Under the pieces are notes generated by a model that saw nothing but the letters and a program-made list of their open reading frames with translations, made no database searches and was not told where the DNA came from. From positions 1-64,000 of the forward strand of contig CACLBJ010000005.1 in the NCBI GenBank assembly GCA_902605165.1: DNA of 64,000 bases, read 5' to 3'. Origin of the DNA: an uncultured SAR86 cluster bacterium (lineage in GTDB: Bacteria > Pseudomonadota > Gammaproteobacteria > Magnimaribacterales > D2472). The position numbers were made by a program, and so were the translations under genes. Positions 51,881 to 60,696 of this stretch are shown here, one piece after another (positions within the stretch are counted from its first letter, which is position 1; each line of letters opens with the position of its first letter).

Positions 51881-53539
51881 ATGGTTCAATTTAATGATTT
51901 TTTAATTACTCTAGATGGATATCTGAGTGGTTCATGGTGGTTTCCAATATTATTAGTGGGAACTGGTATATTTTTTACCATTTATCTTGGTTTTCCTCAA
52001 TTCAAATTTTTTGGAAAAGCTTTAAATTTAGTTTCTGGAAAAAATCATAAACAAGATACAGATGGAGAGACATCTGGTTTTGAAGCTCTTACTACAGCTA
52101 TGTCAGGTGCGGTTGGAACGGGAAATATTGGTGGAGTTGCATTGGCTATATGGACAGGCGGTCCTGCGGCAATATTTTGGATGTGGATAACAGCAATATT
52201 TGGAATGACTACTAAGTTTGTTGAAGTGACAATGGGTCATAAATATAGAACCAAACTTGCTGATGGTTCTATTTCAGGCGGACCAATGTATTACATAGAG
52301 CACGCATTAAATATGAAGTGGGCTGGAATTCTTTTTGCATTTCTTATGATGATCACTGCAATCGGCTCTGGAAATATGCCACAGATTAATAATATTGCTC
52401 TTGTGATGAGTACTGAATTCTCAGTACCAAAAATTTTTACTGGTCTGTTCTTAGGAGCTTTGCTTTGGATAATTATTATTGGTGGTATACAAAGAATAGC
52501 TTCGGTGGCGAGTAAGATTATTCCAATTATGGGTTTAATATATCTTGGCGGAGCTTTAGTAATCCTCATAGAAAATTATCAAAATATTATTCCGTCATTT
52601 AATGTAATATTTGCTCAAGTATTTACTGGATCAGCTGCAGTAGGTGGATTCTTAGGAGCAAGTTTTGCTATGAGTTTAAAATATGGTGTAGCAAGGGGCT
52701 TATACTCAAACGAAGCTGGTCAAGGCTCATCACCTATTGCTCACGCTTCTTCAAAAAACACATCAATAGATCAGGGGATTGTCTCAATTTTAGAGCCTTT
52801 CATAGATACTATCGTTGTTTGTAGTGTTACTGCTCTAGTGATTTTATCTAGTGGTGTTTGGACAGAAAAATTTGATACTACTTTTTCTAAAACGGATATG
52901 GTAATTCTTGAAGGTACTTATAGTGATGAAGAAAATACTGATGGAACATACATATATCCTGATCACATGGCTAACTTAACAAATTATGTGCAATCATTAG
53001 ATTCAGATGTGAATGAATTTTCAGGAATTCTAGATGTCAAAGATGGTAAATTGGTAGCCTCACAAGTAACAATATTGCATTCAAGATCTATTGCAGAAAA
53101 TATTATCATTAAAGATGATAACGATCTTTATTCAGGTAAATTAAATGTTTCAAAAGGTAAAATTAATGAAGCCGTTATAGTTGAGGGTAAATCCCTGGTG
53201 AGTTCAGCTGAACTGACTGCTAAAGCTTTTTCTCAAGGCACCTTTGGTGATTATGGTGGTAAATTGGTAGCAATTTCTTTACTTTTGTTTGCTTTTTCTA
53301 CAGCAATAACCTGGTGTTACTATGGAGATAGGTCAACAGCTTATATTTTTGGTGAAAAAGCGGTTTTTTGGTATAGAAATTTTTATGTTTTATGCTTCAT
53401 ATTAGCTGCAGTAATAGATACAACGATTGTTTGGAATATTGCATATGTCAGTGTGGCATTAGTCTCTATACCCAACTTAATTGCTTTATTTTTCTTAAGA
53501 AAAGAGGTAAAAAAGCTCTCTGACGAATACTCAGTTTAA
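51881..53539 (+). CDS. Sodium:alanine/glycine symporter (AGCS family)
   Basis: 552 residues, larger than the usual 450-480. AGCS motifs: GFEALTTAMSGAVGTGNIGGVALAIWTGGPAAIFWMW, TKFVEVTMGHKYR, GGPMYYIEHALNMKW, SNEAGQGSSPIAHASSK. Extra residues from about 330 to 440 (starting WTEKFDTTFSKTDM, polar, beta-rich) lie between two membrane helices in a probable extracytoplasmic loop; the following C-terminal TMs (FSTAITWCYYGDRSTAYIFG) are normal. Na+-coupled uptake of alanine or glycine. Confidence 0.92.
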   Translation: MVQFNDFLITLDGYLSGSWWFPILLVGTGIFFTIYLGFPQFKFFGKALNLVSGKNHKQDTDGETSGFEALTTAMSGAVGTGNIGGVALAIWTGGPAAIFWMWITAIFGMTTKFVEVTMGHKYRTKLADGSISGGPMYYIEHALNMKWAGILFAFLMMITAIGSGNMPQINNIALVMSTEFSVPKIFTGLFLGALLWIIIIGGIQRIASVASKIIPIMGLIYLGGALVILIENYQNIIPSFNVIFAQVFTGSAAVGGFLGASFAMSLKYGVARGLYSNEAGQGSSPIAHASSKNTSIDQGIVSILEPFIDTIVVCSVTALVILSSGVWTEKFDTTFSKTDMVILEGTYSDEENTDGTYIYPDHMANLTNYVQSLDSDVNEFSGILDVKDGKLVASQVTILHSRSIAENIIIKDDNDLYSGKLNVSKGKINEAVIVEGKSLVSSAELTAKAFSQGTFGDYGGKLVAISLLLFAFSTAITWCYYGDRSTAYIFGEKAVFWYRNFYVLCFILAAVIDTTIVWNIAYVSVALVSIPNLIALFFLRKEVKKLSDEYSV

Positions 53540-53544
53540 ATTTC

Positions 53545-54456
53545 ATGAAATTTAAATATCTTTTTTTGATATTTTTTATAAATTCTTGTGGAGGTGGAGG
53601 TTCATCATCAATACTAATTCCTGATATAGAACCTCCAGGAAATTCCTATCAAGCAATCACATGCCAAAACTATGATGGTCCAATCGATAAAATTATTTGG
53701 ATTGATGATTTTTTAGAGCTTTCATATTTGGATAATTGGTCACCTATGACAGGTAATGGAGCTGAATATGGCATTCCTGGTTGGGGAAATAATGAAAGAC
53801 AGTTTTACACTGATGATATAAAAAATTCTAATATTGTAAATGGTTGTTTAAGAATTACTCCTTTAAACGAATCAAAAGAAGGATTTAACTATACATCGGC
53901 AAAACTAATAACTGAAAATAAAGTAGATTTTACTCATCCTGGAAAAATTACAGTTAGATTCAGATCTCCTGAAGGTGTTGGAATGTGGCCTGCTATCTGG
54001 ATGATGCCATCTGAATCTATTTATGGTGGATGGCCAGCAAGTGGAGAAATTGATCTTGTAGAAATTCGTGGAGATAATATGCAAGAAATACTATCTACTG
54101 TTCATTACGGTTCTGATCCAGCAAATCATAAATACCAAGGTGGTACTTATCTATTAACTCAATCTAATAATTTAAATGAAGTATTTCATGAACTCTCTTT
54201 TATATGGCAAGAGAATTCAATGAAATTTATCCTTGATAATCAATATACGGTATTTGAGATAACCTCCAACCAAATAGGCTTTGATGAAAATTATCCGTTT
54301 AATGAAGTTTTTTATTTGATAATCAATGTAGCAATTGGTGGAAATTTCGTTGGAAATTATGTGAACAATAATGATCTTTGCTATGCGGCTAATGCTGCAA
54401 ATTGCCCTGACAATAAGAGGCTTCTTATAGATTGGGTCAAATACGAAACGCTTTAA
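53545..54456 (+). CDS. GH16 beta-glucanase (laminarinase-like), lipoprotein
   Basis: 303 residues. Lipobox in LIFFINSCGGGGSS (Cys15) followed by a Gly/Ser linker. GH16 catalytic sequence E168-I-D170-L-V-E173 (ExDxxE, beta-bulge form of laminarinases) in WPASGEIDLVEIRGD, with the aromatic WPAIWMMPSESIYGG just before it. Hydrolyses beta-1,3- or 1,3/1,4-glucan such as algal laminarin. Surface-anchored; likely exported through T2SS or surface lipoprotein routes (inference). Confidence 0.93.
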   Translation: MKFKYLFLIFFINSCGGGGSSSILIPDIEPPGNSYQAITCQNYDGPIDKIIWIDDFLELSYLDNWSPMTGNGAEYGIPGWGNNERQFYTDDIKNSNIVNGCLRITPLNESKEGFNYTSAKLITENKVDFTHPGKITVRFRSPEGVGMWPAIWMMPSESIYGGWPASGEIDLVEIRGDNMQEILSTVHYGSDPANHKYQGGTYLLTQSNNLNEVFHELSFIWQENSMKFILDNQYTVFEITSNQIGFDENYPFNEVFYLIINVAIGGNFVGNYVNNNDLCYAANAANCPDNKRLLIDWVKYETL

Positions 54457-54496
54457 AATTGAACGTTTTAATTTTCTTAAAAGTCGCTTAAAATAG

Positions 54497-57400
54497 ATGT
54501 TCTTTATGTACCGCCATTTATATATATCTTTATCTTTATTATTTGTTATTGCTAGTTGTGGTGGCGGTGGCGGAGGAGGCGGAAGTACTCCTGAACCTCC
54601 AGTTCCAGGGGCAAGTATTACATTATCAATTTCCGATGATCAGATATATTTAGGTAATACGGTAACTTTAACCTGGTCAACAACTAATGCATCTTCTTGT
54701 ACAGCTTCAGGATCATGGTCTGGCTCAAAAGCATTATCTGGTTCTGAAACTATTACGCCAGATTCAGAAGGTCAAAAAAGCTATACTTTAACTTGCTCTA
54801 ATTCAGCAGGCACCTCAACATCGAAATCAGTATCAACCAATGTAATTGGAAATTCTCAAGGTGTCGTTGTTGGTGCTAATTATATTTCCACATCTACAGT
54901 TATTTTAGATATCAATTCAAACTATCAATCTGACGATGGTGAGCCATCTGTTACAACAGATTCTAATGGTGCTTTCGAGCTTCCTAATGACCCACAAGAT
55001 ATTATTTCTTTTGGTGGTACTGACAATGCATCTGGAGTTAATTTAACGAACTTAACACTATCGCATAAAGCATCATCAAGTACTTCGAGAGTTATTACAG
55101 CTCTAACATCATTGGACTATGCAAATACTGGAAGTACTGACATCAATACACTATTGAATTTAGAATCAAGCATTGATATTTACTCTGAAAATCCAGTTAC
55201 AGGAGTTAGTTCGAGTTCAGCTGCAAATAAATACTATGAAGCAAATGCTCAAATTTTTGTATTAGCATACTCATTGCAAGCTTTTGTTAATGAAGCAAAT
55301 ACTTCTTCAGTCAATTCAAAAACTTTCTTTGAAAGTTTATATACAGTAATTCAACAAAATTTTGATGCAGGAGTTACAAACTTATCAGAGCATATTGAAA
55401 CAAATACCTTTATTGATGCATATATTGACAATGTTCTAAGTGCCAACAATATTTCATTAAGCTCTACAGCATCAGATGATATTTCAACTTCTATGTCGAG
55501 TGACCTTAAATCTATTGTTAAATCTGTGGTAGAAAAGATATCTGTACGAAATGATTCATCAGTCACTTCTGCAATTATTAATTATGCAACTGGCACCTTT
55601 TTAAATGATGTCATCGCATTAGCGAATGGAACAGCTGATGTAGCTCGAATAGCTGCTTATTCATCAAGTTTAAATTCGCTTATTGCCTCAGATCAAAATA
55701 TTGATGAATCAAGTCTTGATCAGGTCTTATCATTAACTGATGATTCAGTGACAACTGATGAAGATAATAACCTAGAGTTTTCTCCTTTAGATAATGATTC
55801 TATTGACGCTGGTAGCAATTATTATGGTTTATCAGTATCTATTTCTGCTCCATTAAATGGGTCTGCATCTTTAGACGAGAGCAATAGCATTACATATATA
55901 CCTAATGAAAACTATTTTGGGACTGACTCGCTAACATATACAGTGAATGTTGATGGTACATCTGCTTCAGCAAATATTACTATCGATGTTGTTAGCGTTA
56001 ATGATCCACCAACTTTTAAAGATTTTGTTTCTACATCATCAATTGATGAAAATACATTAAATGTTTTATCAGTTACTGTTGAAGATGTTGAAGATGATGT
56101 CATTGGATATTCTTTGTCAGGTAATGATGCAGAAAAACTTTCTATTTCGACATCTGGTGCAATTACTTTTAAAACCAATCCAGATTTCGAAACTCCAGTA
56201 GATGCAAACTCAGATAACTCATATGAAATAACTATCGAAGCATCAGATGGAACTGACACTGTAAGTGATAATCTTGTAATAACAATTTTAGATATAGAAA
56301 ATGAGGGTAACCCTATAATTGAAGGATTATCATCACAATCTATCAATGAAAATGATTCAATAGGCATTTCATTTACAGTAACCGATCCACAAAATGACAC
56401 AATTACATTCTCGCTTAGTGGTGTAGATAAAGATTTATTTGCACTAACTTTTGATGGATTAAATGCTTCCTTAACATCATCTAGTAAGGATTATGAATTA
56501 CCAGAAGATTCGGATGCAAATAATGTTTATCTGGTAAGTGTTAATTTTAGTGATGATTTAAATACGACATCTCAAGAGGTAGAAGTATCGATAAGTAATA
56601 TCAATGATAACGACCCAGTAATTTCATCAAGTGGATCATTTACAGTTCCTGAAAATCAACAAGCAGTTGCAACACTTACTGCAACAGATGCTGATAATGA
56701 TGATCTTACTTTCTCAATAAGTGGAGGTGATTCTACCGAGCTTGAAATTACAGATTCGGGAGTTTTAACCCTAAAAAATAATGCTAATTTTGAAGTTAAA
56801 AATAACTATTCTTTTTCAGCCTCTGTAACAGATGGACTTTATGGTGCATCAACTTCAATTACAGTTAATATTTCAGATGTTAATGAAGTTCCCGTATTTG
56901 GTGCAATAGCTGGAGAAATAAGCGTCAATGAAAATATAAATACTTCTCTAACTACAATAACAGCATCAGATGAAGATGGTGATACTCTAGCGTACACACT
57001 TACAGGCGACGACTCATCATTATTAAGTATAGATTCGAATGGCATTGTTTCTTTTAAAGCTTCACCAGATTTTGAAGTTCCATCTGATTCAAATGAAGAT
57101 AATATTTATTCTTTTGCAGTTGTTGCCAATGATGGATCTTTGTCTGCAACCTCACCAAATGTTCTCGTTAGCATAAACAATCTTAATGATAATGCGCCTA
57201 CGTTTGTTGATCTTTCTACAAGTGTAGAGGTAACTAATGGTCAAACGAATGTATTTGATATTACAACAACTGATCTAGATGGTGATGATGTAACTTTATC
57301 AAAAGCTGGATCAGATAGTTCAGCCTTTACAATCTCCGATTCTGGTAGCCTGTCTTTCAGCTCAGCTCCAGATTTTGCAAATCCAACTGATAGTGACGGC

Positions 57401-60400
57401 GACAATGTTTACAAACTAAACATCGTTGCATCTGATGGATCATTTACGACTAGTAGTGATGAAATAAGTATTACTGTTTTAGAGGTAAATAATCCTCCTG
57501 TGATAAATGATTTACAGACTTCATACTCTCACTCAGAAAATACAATAGAAATGGCAACCTTCTCAGTTTCAGATCCTGAGAATAATACTCTTACAGTTGG
57601 AGTATCTGGAGATGATTCAACAGGGTTTATAGTTGAAGACAACAGTATTCTTAAATATGTTGGAGGTGTTAACTACGAAAATCCTACTGATTCAGATACC
57701 AATAATGTTTACAACATTCAAGTTTTTGCTGATGATGGTTTTAATAGGACAACTCAAGATGTAGAAATAACTGTATCTGATGTGCCTGAGGCACCCGAAT
57801 TTGTTGGCTTAACACCACAAGTTTCTGTTGATGAAAACCTAAGAATAGTAACGGCTCTAAATGTAGTTGATCCAGAAGGTGGCCCAGTAACATTTGGTAT
57901 AAATGGTGGTGATGATTCAGCTTTATTCAGAATTTTTAGTATAGATAGTTCAAATGGAAATTTAGCTTTTAACGCATTTGAAGGTGTTGATTTCGAAACA
58001 CCTGAGGATGCAAATGGTGATAATGTATATGAGGTTCAGCTTATTGCCGCAGAAGATTCTGTAGGAGGTCTTGAAACTACATTTGATCTATCTATTTCAA
58101 TTAATGACATAAAAGATACATACACAATTAATGGAACTCTTTACTCTAACAGATATACCGAAGTTGATGGCGATGTCCAAAATACAATGAAATATACTGT
58201 AAGAGATAATAACTCACTATCAAATGCTCAGATTCTTCAGAATCCTACAGACGTAATTGGACATATTGGTGACAATACAGTTGATATTGTTATTGTAGAA
58301 AATGGGTTTTGTTTTGATAACGATGATGATGGAGCTTGTGACACTCAAACACTTGAGAATTTTGATACAGAGGATTGGTATAAAGTAACTGCTGCTCCAA
58401 ATCTAAGTGTTACATTGCAAAATGAAGGTCTTATTTATGAAGATCTGCCAGACAATCCAGGTTCCTTTTATTGTTGTGAATATGATAGTATGGATTTAGA
58501 TTTACTTCTTTATAATGAAGACGGTTCCCTAGCAAATTACTCATATACAGACTCTTCAACATCAACTAGAAAAATTATTGCATTACCAGATTCAGGTACT
58601 TTTTATGCAGTAGTTAAAGCCAACTCAGGTCATGCAAAGTATGTCTTAACTTTTGGATCTAATGTTGAAGGAGCCTCTGCTGCATATTTCAATCCAAATG
58701 ATAATTTTGCAAAAGATAGATTTATTTCATATATTCCTTTTGGACCTGAATTTGTTGCAAATGGTAATGAAACTTATCCTATTGATATCTACCCAGATTC
58801 AGATATAGAAACAAAATTTATTCAATCAGATCAAGATGAAAGAAAAGGTCTAAGAAGATTTAATCTTTCAGTTGAAACCGAATTCAAAAGAATATTTGGA
58901 GAAAGTCATTTAGATGGTATTCAAGACAATCCAGAACAAGTTGAATATTTAAAACATTGGAAAGTATTACAACATTATAAAGAACTGTATCCAAGACTTA
59001 ATCTAGAGTTTGATCTAAAAGCTAAGCTAACAAACTTTACAAAAGATCCTAGGTGGAATCTTCAGTGGAATCTTCAGCAAATTGGTCTTGAAACAGCATT
59101 AACTGCGATAGGTCAGGAAACCAAGGATGTAGCTGTAGCAGTTCTTGATGGAGGCGGTCCTTTAGCTGATACAACAGCTGATACAACTTCCGCTTTCCTA
59201 CCAGGAGGTTTTGACTTTGTTGACTTTGATAGTGATCCAACAGATCCGCAATCATCAAGTGGTTCACATGGTATCCATGTAGGATCAACAATTGCAGCTC
59301 TAAATGATGGTAATAATATAAATGGATTTGGAATAGGGGTTGTTTCGATGCGTGTTATGGGCACAAGTGGAACTGGATTTACCAGTGATATTATTCAAGG
59401 AATGCTTTTTGCTGGAGGTTTGCCAAATTCAACTGGAACAGTGTATACCGGAACCACGCCGATCAAGGCCATGAATTTAAGTCTTGGTAGCACAGGTGGC
59501 GGTTGTTCAAACTCTTATCAAGGTGTATTTAATGATCTATATGATAGAAATATATCTGTAGTTGCATCATCTGGTAACGAAGCACAAGAAGCTCCTGGAG
59601 TTTATGGATATCCTGCTTCATGTGAAAATGTTATTTCAGTTGCAGCAACTGCTGCTACAGGGCTAAGAGCATATTATTCTACATATAATGATGCAGTTGA
59701 TATAGCAGCTCCAGGTGGCGATGTTGGTGCTGATGTAAATGCTGATGGTTTTAGCGATGGTGTTCTAGCATTTGATTCAGATGAGGATTTAGCATTTTAT
59801 CAAGGAACATCTATGGCATCTCCTCATGTAGCAGGAGCAATTGGAATACTATATGCACTAGTTCCAGAGTTATTAGCATCTCAGGTTGATGCATTAATCA
59901 TAGATGGTCATTTAGTTGATGATATTGGACCAGAAGGTAAAGATGATGACTATGGTTATGGTCTCCTGAATATTAATAAGGCTGTTGCAAGAATTATTGA
60001 CGAAGAAGGTTTAGACTTTACTTACGGTTCAATTGATCCAGGATCAGCAAATCTTGGTCTCGAGTTTAATTCTTATGATATTAATGTCACAAAGGTTGGA
60101 GACGGAGAACTTTCAGTATCAAGCATTACAAATGATTTACCTTCTGCAGTAACAATTTCAGAGATTGGCGTTGATGAAAATGGTTTTGGAACATACAGGC
60201 TTACATTTGATAGATCATCACTTCCAGATGGTCTTTATAGAACGAATACAAGAGTCACTTTCTCAAATGAAAATATACAGTCATCAGTTGCCACTTTCCA
60301 AGTTGGCCCAGAAAGAGATAGACCATATGTTGAATTTGTATCTACATATTTATACCAAGTTGATGAGGTCGGAGGAACTATTTCGCTTGTATTTGGTAAT

Positions 60401-60694
60401 GATGGTGAGATGGTGGATGGCGAAGTTGCGTTCACTGCAGAAAATCTTCCAGATGGACAATACTATTTTAGCTACTTTAGCTTTATTGATAATTTTATAA
60501 GAGACGTTGGGGAGTTTGAGGCACGATATCCTGATGCAGGAAGCGGTCTACAATATATGAATTTATCAGGATCAGATTTAAGTACATCAGTTACTCTAGG
60601 AGTTAATAAATCTGCTTCTTTTAATTCCACAAACACTAACACAAAGAAATTTAGAGTTTACAAAGTAAATCCACCAATTAAAAAAGATAATTAA
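54497..60694 (+). CDS. Giant subtilase (S8) lipoprotein with cadherin-like repeats
   Basis: 2065 residues. Lipobox VIASCGGGG at the N-terminus (start ATG 54497 or the fourth codon, 54506), then an Ig-like domain (ITLSISDDQIYLGNTVTLTW) and a linker region. From about residue 414 to 1204 one Ig/VCBS-type repeat is followed by seven cadherin-like repeats of about 100 residues (IDEN/VDEN opening, FETPxDxNxDNxYE core). A PPC-like Asp/Cys-rich domain spans about 1265-1390. The S8 catalytic domain has Asp1551 (AVLDGG), His1591 (GSHGIH), oxyanion Asn1694 (SGNEAQ) and Ser1772 (GTSMASPHV). A C-terminal beta domain of about 240 residues ends the protein. Confidence 0.93.
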   Translation: MFFMYRHLYISLSLLFVIASCGGGGGGGGSTPEPPVPGASITLSISDDQIYLGNTVTLTWSTTNASSCTASGSWSGSKALSGSETITPDSEGQKSYTLTCSNSAGTSTSKSVSTNVIGNSQGVVVGANYISTSTVILDINSNYQSDDGEPSVTTDSNGAFELPNDPQDIISFGGTDNASGVNLTNLTLSHKASSSTSRVITALTSLDYANTGSTDINTLLNLESSIDIYSENPVTGVSSSSAANKYYEANAQIFVLAYSLQAFVNEANTSSVNSKTFFESLYTVIQQNFDAGVTNLSEHIETNTFIDAYIDNVLSANNISLSSTASDDISTSMSSDLKSIVKSVVEKISVRNDSSVTSAIINYATGTFLNDVIALANGTADVARIAAYSSSLNSLIASDQNIDESSLDQVLSLTDDSVTTDEDNNLEFSPLDNDSIDAGSNYYGLSVSISAPLNGSASLDESNSITYIPNENYFGTDSLTYTVNVDGTSASANITIDVVSVNDPPTFKDFVSTSSIDENTLNVLSVTVEDVEDDVIGYSLSGNDAEKLSISTSGAITFKTNPDFETPVDANSDNSYEITIEASDGTDTVSDNLVITILDIENEGNPIIEGLSSQSINENDSIGISFTVTDPQNDTITFSLSGVDKDLFALTFDGLNASLTSSSKDYELPEDSDANNVYLVSVNFSDDLNTTSQEVEVSISNINDNDPVISSSGSFTVPENQQAVATLTATDADNDDLTFSISGGDSTELEITDSGVLTLKNNANFEVKNNYSFSASVTDGLYGASTSITVNISDVNEVPVFGAIAGEISVNENINTSLTTITASDEDGDTLAYTLTGDDSSLLSIDSNGIVSFKASPDFEVPSDSNEDNIYSFAVVANDGSLSATSPNVLVSINNLNDNAPTFVDLSTSVEVTNGQTNVFDITTTDLDGDDVTLSKAGSDSSAFTISDSGSLSFSSAPDFANPTDSDGDNVYKLNIVASDGSFTTSSDEISITVLEVNNPPVINDLQTSYSHSENTIEMATFSVSDPENNTLTVGVSGDDSTGFIVEDNSILKYVGGVNYENPTDSDTNNVYNIQVFADDGFNRTTQDVEITVSDVPEAPEFVGLTPQVSVDENLRIVTALNVVDPEGGPVTFGINGGDDSALFRIFSIDSSNGNLAFNAFEGVDFETPEDANGDNVYEVQLIAAEDSVGGLETTFDLSISINDIKDTYTINGTLYSNRYTEVDGDVQNTMKYTVRDNNSLSNAQILQNPTDVIGHIGDNTVDIVIVENGFCFDNDDDGACDTQTLENFDTEDWYKVTAAPNLSVTLQNEGLIYEDLPDNPGSFYCCEYDSMDLDLLLYNEDGSLANYSYTDSSTSTRKIIALPDSGTFYAVVKANSGHAKYVLTFGSNVEGASAAYFNPNDNFAKDRFISYIPFGPEFVANGNETYPIDIYPDSDIETKFIQSDQDERKGLRRFNLSVETEFKRIFGESHLDGIQDNPEQVEYLKHWKVLQHYKELYPRLNLEFDLKAKLTNFTKDPRWNLQWNLQQIGLETALTAIGQETKDVAVAVLDGGGPLADTTADTTSAFLPGGFDFVDFDSDPTDPQSSSGSHGIHVGSTIAALNDGNNINGFGIGVVSMRVMGTSGTGFTSDIIQGMLFAGGLPNSTGTVYTGTTPIKAMNLSLGSTGGGCSNSYQGVFNDLYDRNISVVASSGNEAQEAPGVYGYPASCENVISVAATAATGLRAYYSTYNDAVDIAAPGGDVGADVNADGFSDGVLAFDSDEDLAFYQGTSMASPHVAGAIGILYALVPELLASQVDALIIDGHLVDDIGPEGKDDDYGYGLLNINKAVARIIDEEGLDFTYGSIDPGSANLGLEFNSYDINVTKVGDGELSVSSITNDLPSAVTISEIGVDENGFGTYRLTFDRSSLPDGLYRTNTRVTFSNENIQSSVATFQVGPERDRPYVEFVSTYLYQVDEVGGTISLVFGNDGEMVDGEVAFTAENLPDGQYYFSYFSFIDNFIRDVGEFEARYPDAGSGLQYMNLSGSDLSTSVTLGVNKSASFNSTNTNTKKFRVYKVNPPIKKDN

Positions 60695-60696
60695 TA

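Noticed and set aside
55351-60500. Several open frames antisense to, or shifted within, the giant subtilase gene
   Set aside because: Low-complexity S/T/D-rich translations that arise from repeats in the coding strand; the plus-strand frame has complete catalytic and repeat structure.
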